NCBI GenBank assembly: GCA_028565635.1
Contig: JAOXYB010041327.1
Location: 1-12,976, forward strand
Direction: 5' to 3'
From: Phoronis ovalis
Lineage: Eukaryota > Phoronida > Phoronidae
Length of the DNA stretch: 12,976 bases
Part shown: positions 7,203-12,976 of the stretch, in pieces
How positions within the stretch are numbered: position 1 is the first letter of the stretch
Layout of the letters: the number at the start of each line of letters is the position of its first letter
Translations under genes and position numbers: made by a program
Notes under the pieces: model-generated
What the model saw: the letters and a program-made list of their open reading frames with translations, nothing else
Told to the model about the DNA's origin: nothing
The model's database searches: none

Positions 7203-7494
7203 GGGGGCAGTCAATATGAAAATGGGTACGCATGTGCCAACAATTAAAATTTCGCGTGAACGGTATGTTTTTCGAACCGCCGGTGGCTAAAATCACGAAA
7301 AGGGGTGTTTTTTTTGGAGGTGTGACATTTCTTTAGGGGTGTTTTTTTCCCCAAAAGTCACTTCCTTAGGGGTGTATTTTTTACAAAAATCACTTCCTTA
7401 GGGGTGTATTTTTGGCAGAATTTCACTTCGTTAGGGCTTCTTTGAAAAGCCATGTTGGAATATGGGTACCCAGTTGCATATTGACTGCTCCCCC
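7203..7494. mobile_element. MITE with internal minisatellite, nested in arm L
   Basis: About 290 bp with inverted ends of roughly 40 bp. The left end starts GGGGGCAGTCAATATG and continues TGGGTACGCATG. The right end, read on the other strand, starts GGGGGAGCAGTCAATATG and continues TGGGTACCCAT and CCAACA. CGAG flanks both sides (7199-7202 and 7495-7498), a possible target duplication. The inverted partner of this arm (around 7770-7830) has no such insert, so the MITE landed in one arm of an existing or incipient inverted repeat. It has no open reading frame. The middle is a tandem array listed separately. Confidence 0.8.
7293..7442. repeat. 30-35-bp tandem array inside MITE
   Basis: Five imperfect units start at about 7293, 7323, 7358, 7390 and 7423. 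The best-kept unit is TCACTTCCTTAGGGGTGTAT followed by a T-run and a variable spacer. The spacing varies from 30 to 35 bases because of T-run length changes. Confidence 0.8.
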
Positions 7495-7498
7495 CGAG

Positions 7499-7587
7499 AG
7501 GGGACTATACAATTGACTATAAATAAACACTGCATGGCAAAGCAGAATGCGTGTGACCGACTCCCTACCCGCTTAGTCCACTATTCC
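7499..7587 (+). repeat. Inverted-repeat arm L2 (continuation of L1 after MITE)
   Basis: From GGGGACTATAC to CTTAGTCCACT, this matches the reverse complement of about 7701-7773 (GGAACTATAGTATAG ... GTGTGTGATC ... CCCTACCTGCTTAGTCCACT). It extends the L1/R1 palindrome across the MITE insertion, though with more divergence than L1/R1. Confidence 0.65.
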
Positions 7588-7590
7588 GTC

Positions 7591-7711
7591 TGAATAAATC
7601 CATCCGTTAGTGTTCCGTACCTTCTCATGTAATCCCTTTATTTCTAGGTAGTGTCACGAAAGTCTTGACACCAATCAAATTGCAGCTTACAATGATAGGT
7701 ATAACAGTGGA
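7591..7711 (+). repeat. Repeat unit X in the palindrome centre
   Basis: Starts with the family terminus (CTGAATAAATCCATCCGTTA) and ends AACAGTGGACT. The part from AGTCTTGACACC to CAGTGGAC (about 52 bases) is matched in inverted orientation at 7994-8046 with only two visible differences, so this pair is young or homogenised. The terminus itself is matched at 8116-8155. Confidence 0.8.
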
Positions 7712-7773
7712 CTAAGCAGGTAGGGGTTGATCACACACATGCTGAGCTGCCAGAGTTTATCTATACTATAGTT
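7701..7773 (-). repeat. Inverted-repeat arm R2
   Basis: Inverted partner of 7499-7587, most obvious over AGTGGACTAAGCAGGTAGGG. It lies directly after unit X, so units L2, X and R2 together make a hairpin-capable centre. Confidence 0.6.
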
Positions 7774-7829
7774 CCCAAGCAAAAAGCAACCTCCCCGGCG
7801 ATACTTATTCAGAATGAACCATAATGACA

Positions 7830-7995
7830 GAATAGACGCGGCAGGCGACGACGGACCACGCAGAGAGAAAGGCTTATATCGGTTGGCAAAAGATTAATGA
7901 CATAATTATGTCGCTCTTGTTAAATTGATGGAATATAACAAATGGTTAAGCCCAGACGTTAGTTGAGAAGGTACGGATGGATTTATTCAGACTGT
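7830..7995 (-). repeat. Inverted-repeat arm R1
   Basis: Reverse complement of L1 (6985-7170). It ends GATGGATTTATTCAGACTGT at 7995. An internal deletion removes about 11 bases between CCATCCG and TACCTTCTC relative to the other family copies. Confidence 0.85.
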
Positions 7996-8155
7996 CCACT
8001 GTTATGCCTATTATTGTAAGCTGCAATTTGATTGGTGTCAAGACTTCCGTACTAGTTTGTATAGATAGGGTTATCTATAGCGTTCTTCTGCTTTTCGAGA
8101 TAATAAACGAAAATTGAGAAGGTACCGAACACTAACGGATGGATTTATTTAGATT
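7994..8155 (-). repeat. Repeat unit X', inverted copy of X
   Basis: Inverted copy of 7591-7711 with a longer middle. It contains CTGCTTTTCGAGATAATAAACGAAAA, a hairpin-forming segment also present at 12374, and ends in the family terminus (ACTAACGGATGGATTTATTT). It abuts R1, so the order across the intron is L, X, inverted L, inverted X. Confidence 0.8.
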
Positions 8156-8364
8156 GCACGTAAACCAGCCACACAGTCTAATTTACGTCACAAAACTTTC
8201 TCACTAAATTTATTTATTTATCAGTGTAGCAGCAGAGTAAAAAAAATCATATGCAACTGTATACTGAAAAACAAATTTGTCAATTGCAAAATACTTTTGA
8301 TTAAGATAAACTTGATGATTATAAAACATATATTTGAGTTCCGCTTTTTTGATTTGATACTTAC
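8156..8364 (-). other. 5' end of intron 1
   Basis: AT-rich segment between the repeat complex and the exon-1 donor. The exon-1 reading frame stays open through most of it by chance (to 8210), but the donor at 8363-8364 and the perfect phase match to exon 2 argue that it is spliced out. No other feature is seen. Confidence 0.6.
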
Positions 8365-8482
8365 CATCAGGATGCGGAGCTCCTCTTGTTAACAATATAA
8401 TACTTGTAGCTATTCCGAGAATTAAATATCGCGTGCACGTGGTTTGTTGACGAAAAACCTTCGAATGTTTGATTATCTTCAT
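8365..8482 (-). CDS. Exon 1: signal peptide of multi-EGF/EB-module protein
   Basis: First recognisable coding exon of the minus-strand gene, 39 codons plus one base. Residues 1-18 are polar and basic and contain one Cys. Residues about 19-32 (YLILGIATSIILLT) form a hydrophobic core, followed by RGAPHPD, a plausible signal-peptidase region, so the product probably enters the secretory pathway. The exon ends at a consensus donor (GATG|GTAAGT) in phase 1, exactly the phase that exon 2 accepts; the split codon becomes Ala. I start at the ATG at 8480-8482. The frame stays open to an earlier ATG at 8504-8506, but the stretch between them (TCTCCTTTTATAG) reads like a splice acceptor ending at 8491, so the earlier ATG may be intronic. 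If that acceptor is used, an untranslated exon lies further upstream. The frame also runs on past the donor to 8210, but that extension has no module character and is read as intron. Signal peptide versus uncleaved anchor cannot be decided. Confidence 0.72.
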
Positions 8483-8515
8483 AGTTTCATCTATAAAAGG
8501 AGACATTTGTAAAAG
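8483..8515 (-). promoter_or_regulatory. Possible splice acceptor just upstream of start codon
   Basis: On the minus strand the bases before exon 1 read TGTCTCCTTTTATAG, then AT-GAA-ACT-ATG. The pyrimidine-rich run ending in TATAG resembles an acceptor (AG at 8491-8492). If real, the start exon is spliced to an untranslated leader further upstream, or receives a trans-spliced leader. If not, the ATG at 8504-8506 is available. No convincing minus-strand TATA box is seen nearby; the TATAAAAG at 8492-8499 is on the plus strand and points away from the gene. Confidence 0.35.
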
Positions 8516-9262
8516 TTTTACAATTTTGTCAGCTTGACCTTATAACAAAATAGATTTTGCAAGTCTAAAATGATTTTTTTTTGATACTACAGTATTAGTT
8601 TTTATCCTGTTAGTGCTACTTTTATTTATGGTTAAAACTAAAATTAATGTATTGATTAAAATTGTCAAATGTGTGATTAATTTTTTTTATCATTATACGT
8701 AGGAAAAGATGTGTAATTTTAGTTGCAAAAACGTATATAAACACTGAATTTATATAATATTATGTGCTATATGTAAATATTTTTTCAAGCTAGTAAATTA
8801 TGCTGTTTTGGGTGACAAATTAAAACTATTTGCGTTGTATTCTGTGTGTCTGCCCAAATACCGTAAATTTCATGTCGTACTATAGTTTTTAAGCTTAAAC
8901 ATAATGCACAGTACAATAATGTTTTTGCATGTTATACTTTCCTAATGCGTACTTTTAATAAGTATGCTATAGCTATTTACAGTTATTAAATGGGAGGGTT
9001 CTGAACTCCAATATTTATTGCTTTATGTGGCAATAATTCTAATGCATTAATCATTAATGCACTGCTTCTGTCGTGCATTAATAATTATCACGAGTACAGA
9101 TACAGTTTCCTGTCTCTTTTTAAAGTCTCTTGACCAAAGAGGTGTATATACATTTCAACTTATGTTTTAGTAACTAAAATGAAGAGATACACAGATGAAA
9201 GTATACATTTTTAAAAAATTACTCTTAGCTTTACAAATCATGAGGTTAAATAGTTTGAATTC
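8516..9262. other. 5' flank of the minus-strand gene, no gene seen
   Basis: AT-rich flank upstream of the first coding exon; it may contain the promoter or an untranslated exon, but no core-promoter motif could be assigned with confidence. The only structured element noted is a near-perfect palindrome at 9043-9061. Confidence 0.5.
9043..9061. repeat. Short palindrome TGCATTAAT-c-ATTAATGCA
   Basis: Perfect 9+1+9 palindrome containing paired ATTAAT motifs. A half copy, GTGCATTAATAATTA, follows at about 9074. It could be a dimeric homeodomain-type site or a cruciform, but in AT-rich DNA it may be chance. Confidence 0.45.
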
Positions 9263-9594
9263 GGTTATTTTGGGAATAAATTGAGTTTTTCAAATTTTGA
9301 TTTTCAAAAAAAATCCCTAACATACAAACTTAAAATTTTGCATAAATGAGCTATAATTTGTTTCAAATTTTCTTTGTTATTTTTTTTTAATTTAAGGATC
9401 AGATCAAAATTAGTAAAATGCTGACCTTATAGATTTGAAAATTCATAACTTTTAACCCAAGCGAAACTTAAAACATTTGAGATACCAAATATAAGGATAA
9501 TTTTTGCCAAGTTTTAGCTTTATATGTGCACTGGTTTCTAACTTACGTTTTTTAAAGATTAAAATTCGAAAAACACATTTTTCCCATAATGCAC
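9263..9594. mobile_element. Foldback MITE-like element
   Basis: Two arms of about 100 bases (9263-9365 and 9480-9594) are inverted copies at roughly 70-75 percent by eye. Paired blocks are TTTTGGGAATAAA with TATGGGAAAAA, GTTTTTCAAATTTT with GTTTTTCGAATTTT, and ACATACAAACTTAAAATTTT with ACATATAAAGCTAAAACTTG. The spacer of about 115 bases has no coding frame. The structure fits a non-autonomous foldback or MITE relic. AT-richness inflates apparent similarity, so the confidence is moderate. Confidence 0.55.
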
Positions 9595-11967
9595 GCTTAC
9601 CAGAATTATTTTCAACATTTTACCTTTGGATTCGATTCATCAACATTAGAGTATAATTTTTGCAAAAACGTATACTTTTACATGTCTATTTCTTCATTTT
9701 GATTATGAAAATTAACAGAGGAAGTTATAGTCAAATAACAGTGTTTGTTTATATCTAGAGTCCTTAAATTCTAATTGGTCCACGATATAAAATACCACCA
9801 GCTCTTGGAAACTGACAGCAATTAATCTAAACTGCTTAAGATAAAAAATGAGATAAGATAAAAAGTTAGCTTAACACTTTTTCATAACTTTCCTGAAGAA
9901 TAATCTGAAGTACCTAAATGCAAATAAAGGCGTGATAATGTCAGGCACATTGGTCACTCAATACTGCAATGAACCAAGCAGGTTACAAAAGCAATCGCTT
10001 CGATAAGGATACAGTACTATACCATTTCGCTGTCTGTGTTAGTTGACAGAATTAAGTAACTTACATTTATATACCTGCATTGTACATATACAACATAGAA
10101 GATAATGATAATTATTACAAGATTATCTAGACACTGAAAAAAAAAATGTTGCGCAAACAGGATGTAATATAATTTATTCTGCCTGCATCACAGTTGTCCA
10201 TTAGTTAAAACATATTGCCGTAATTGTTTACATCTGTATGTATTCTATATATCAGTCGTATTAGCTTCATAAAAAAATCGCAAACAAAAAGAATTTTAAT
10301 ATGAAATTTAATTTGTACAAATTTTTGATCATAACCTAAAATCATAAGCTAATTTAAAATTAGGTATAAATCTGTATTGCGAATTGATACTAGGTCTATG
10401 GCTGAAATTAGCAGTATAGGTTCGTTTCGTATATGCACAACACTGTCCCATGGTGATGAAGAAGGGTAATTAATTAGCACAGGGAGTTACTAAACTATCA
10501 GATCCAGGGGGGAAAAAATAAGATGAAATAATTATCAGCTTTATAATAGTCAGTAATACAATCTGCTGAAATGTGTATTTAGACAATATGGCAACATGTA
10601 CAGTACGGTTTAGAAAAACAGCCATCTTTCTTTGTCTGGATCTCGATTTAACTTGAACATGTCAATATATGGTTACTGTGTAAAGCGGGATTAGATATTT
10701 TAAAATGCATAATAATCTAAAATTGAAGAATCTCGAATTGGAATGATGTAATAAATATTATGTTAGTTTATATCCGTCTTCCTGTATATTGTATAAATCG
10801 TCAGGTCATCGATCAGTGTTTACAATTTTACTGAAGAATAAACAATAATTGTTAGCGTCAAGTTAAACCACTCATCTGATTACATGGTATTGCAGGTATT
10901 GCACATTGTACACCTTGTTTAGAATGTTTTGAAATGCATTTATATATCCTACATTCACACTATAATTTGCACATTAAACATTTGGGTACCATGTTCCCCA
11001 CACACGCGAACACCAGCTCGCCGCACATGAAAGTATTGGAACTTTATATAGCACCCTCGTGTGGTACTTACTCCGTCATCCTGTCACTCGATACCGTAAT
11101 TGCCTGGATACGAACAATGTCCATAAGAATATTGAACACTTACATATAAGAATATGTTCGTGCGATGCTCGCTCTGTTCGCATGGATGGTCAAGGGTAGA
11201 GTGGTGCCGAAATTGGGTTCTGGCGATTAGCACTAAGGTTCAGTTGGAGGGAACTGAAATTCACGGATTAGAAGTATTATAGACCTGGTATTAGTACATG
11301 ACAGCTTTATTTCATTTCCGTAGTAAACCTCAATGATAGCATGAGATTATATTGATTTTCGTGACGTTTGCCGATTAACTTAATGATAAGATGAGAATAA
11401 TTATGAGGGACCCACCTTAAAATTAACACCATGAGGGAAACATAAAATTACAGATAATCTGTAATCAGATTAATCTATTTTATGAGTACGAAGTAAATGA
11501 CAATTGGAGTGCAAATTATTTTTACATGCTCTTTTACACGAAATACAAATTCGTCGCTCCACAGTTGATGATGACTTCTTATCGGGATTTTTGTCGGTAA
11601 TGTAATTAAACATTGCCAGGTATATGTGCAACAACACACTATTTTTTTTCACAGGAACCTAGGTTCATGTAAGTAGTAAGAACTGGGAGTAGCAATAATG
11701 TATTTGTAACTTTGTGTATAACGAAAGGCTCATTACTTTTTTTTTATTCTATTAGAATGCATCCTATAAGCATCGTTATCAAAAAGCAGCATGTTACACG
11801 TGAAAACTGCATACGGTATATCTGTTTCAATATATCATAATACTAGCTACCATGCAGCTTTTATTATTCAAACACTTTCTTCAAGCATATCTTCATTGAA
11901 GTAATTCAAAGTGTATCATATCATAATAGGTGATTCGCTCTCTACACTATGGTGGCCCTGAGCTACT
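9595..11967. other. Long AT-rich region without supported genes
   Basis: About 2.4 kb was inspected on both strands. The plus-strand frame at 10934-11149 and the minus-strand frame at 11470-11652 have no recognisable domain, though the latter holds a few cysteines (CISCKRAC). Splice-like words occur (for example a minus-strand GTAAGTACC near 11060-11070), but no exon could be supported. No tRNA, rRNA or array is seen. Confidence 0.5.
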
Positions 11968-12051
11968 GTCGTGTTGTCGACTTGTAAAAAACAACTCGAC
12001 AATTCAGTATGAAATGACAATGTTAATATAGAATGTCGTGTTGTCGTGTTG
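11968..12051. repeat. GTCGTGTT octamer copies and a hairpin
   Basis: The octamer GTCGTGTT occurs at 11968-11975 and as a tandem pair at 12035-12050. Next to the first copy is a hairpin, GTCGACTTGT-aaaaa-ACAACTCGAC (11976-12000), a 10-bp stem with one mismatch. The two blocks are about 60 bases apart and probably are the ends of one small repeat unit. No gene is associated. Confidence 0.6.
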
Positions 12052-12373
12052 TCAACATTTTAGAAGATCATTTATATATCTCTTCAATATTATTTTATTG
12101 TCAAAAATCATCTTGTCAGATACAAACCTTAAAAATATAGCATAAATTACGTTCTGCACACTAATCCCAACGCGGATCACTACCAATACGCAATACAAAT
12201 GCAATCAGTAATGAGCCGAGTAAAAAATATGTCATACATAGGCGATACAGTACGTAATACAAGTGGGCATAGACATAAATAATATGAAACAAAATAACTT
12301 CTATCTTTACTGTTTGTCATTGGTACACAACCGAAAATGGTATCACAAGAAAAAGCAAACAATTATCGGTATT
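12052..12373. other. AT-rich spacer, no gene seen
   Basis: The minus-strand open frame at 12180-12362 has no domain or splice support and is judged to be chance. Nothing else was recognised. Confidence 0.5.
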
Positions 12374-12471
12374 CTGCTTTTCGAAATAATAAACGAAAAG
12401 TGACTATAGTTAAGCCCAGACGTTAGTTGAGAAGGTACGGAACACTAACGGATGGATTTAATATTTGGACT
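12374..12471 (-). repeat. Stand-alone copy of the intron-1 repeat family
   Basis: A compact copy that joins segments found apart in intron 1: CTGCTTTTCGAAATAATAAA (like 8089-8110), TTAAGCCCAGACGTTAGTTG (like 7946-7966) and the terminus GAAGGTACGGAACACTAACG followed by GATGGATTTA (like 8116-8150). It has two hairpins: CTTTTCG/CGAAAAG (12377-12400) and CGTTAGT/ACTAACG (12421-12450). It probably shows the unrearranged order of one end of the family. No open reading frame is present. Confidence 0.8.
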
Positions 12472-12976
12472 GTTGCAATGAAAACCTCCTGGGCTCTAAG
12501 TCGGGCCAATGGTATTACCCAACAATTCGAAAATATTGCATTATTTATATCATATATGCTCAAAATTCCATTAAAAATGTACATTTTTTTTAAATAGTGC
12601 AAATAAATTTACTCTTCAGATTTCAAGTACTTAATATTGTTATAATAGCAATTATCCTTAGAATTTATGGTTCGTTTACTTGGGTTTCATAAGGCTTCGT
12701 AATTATTCTGTAAATAAACATAACGACCCTCCAGGATACGTGCGTCATTGTTTTGCATCCAGCCATGCACACAATAACCAAACTAGATAAAGCATTACTG
12801 AACAGTTGCATCTAGCGAACATATTTTACACAGAGAGTGACTACAGTCCACCTAGTGAGCATTTTAGAAATTAGATGCTCCGAGATCACGTTACAGTCCA
12901 TGATAGTAAGCAAAGTATGCAGCAGAAAATATGTGAAAGAAACAAATCATAAATCATCGGGTGACGAAAGATAATA
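12472..12976. other. Right edge of the window, no gene seen
   Basis: AT-rich sequence with no open frame, splice-bounded exon, RNA gene or repeat that I can support. Confidence 0.5.

Noticed and set aside
6985-8155. Possible CRISPR-like or satellite array
   Set aside because: The repeats are inverted and long, with irregular spacing and no regular unique spacers; the host is eukaryotic.
8492-8499. TATAAAAG, TATA-box-like
   Set aside because: It is on the plus strand, pointing away from the minus-strand gene, and no plus-strand gene follows; better explained as part of the acceptor-like tract.
10934-11149. 71-residue plus-strand open frame
   Set aside because: No domain, low-complexity AT-rich setting, no splice or promoter support.
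11470-11652. 60-residue minus-strand frame with CISCKRAC, possible zinc-binding transposase tail
   Set aside because: Only a few cysteines, no full zinc-finger pattern, no inverted ends or neighbouring transposase; too weak to call.

Overview
This window looks like AT-rich animal nuclear DNA, most plausibly from a mollusc or another lophotrochozoan. The evidence is short exons with consensus GT/AG splice sites, long repeat-filled introns, cysteine-rich EGF/EB-type modules each encoded by one phase-1 exon, a decayed Tc1/mariner-like transposon and several MITE-like elements. Nothing bacterial is visible: there are no operons and no long uninterrupted ORFs. The taxon is an inference from style, not from a marker gene.

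Minus-strand gene (8482 down to 211, continuing off the left edge). Seven coding exons can be assembled. Exon 1 (8365-8482) encodes a hydrophobic signal-peptide-like N-terminus. Exons 2-7 (4128-4271, 3478-3636, 3050-3196, 1451-1627, 1138-1272, 211-348) each encode one module of about 45-59 residues with six cysteines and a Cys-x-Cys pair followed by a G-Y/F-Y/F-G-like stretch. Every junction is phase 1, so the seven exons join in one open frame of 339 codons plus one base (1018 nt). The product is probably a secreted or type-I membrane glycoprotein built from tandem EGF-like/EB-like modules. The 3' end of the gene lies outside the window.

Introns. Intron 1 (4272-8364, about 4.1 kb) is a nest of mobile DNA. 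It holds a 1.5-kb Tc1/mariner-type relic with terminal inverted repeats and a broken transposase (4779-6308), a dispersed repeat (6508-6672), and a complex set of inverted repeats (6985-8155). One arm of that set is interrupted by a 0.29-kb MITE carrying an internal minisatellite (7203-7494). Intron 4 (1628-3049) holds a second MITE with a 29-bp tandem repeat (2250-2609) and an inverted copy of the dispersed repeat (1724-1895). Intron 6 (349-1137) holds a GC-rich patch with two hairpins.

Upstream flank (8483-12976). No convincing protein gene is seen. This side holds the 5' flank of the minus-strand gene, a foldback element (9263-9594), an octamer and hairpin patch (11968-12051), a stand-alone copy of the intron-1 repeat family (12374-12471), and otherwise AT-rich sequence without recognisable features. 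The main scientific interest lies in the modular gene and in the inverted-repeat architecture of its first intron, which could fold into long double-stranded RNA in the pre-mRNA.
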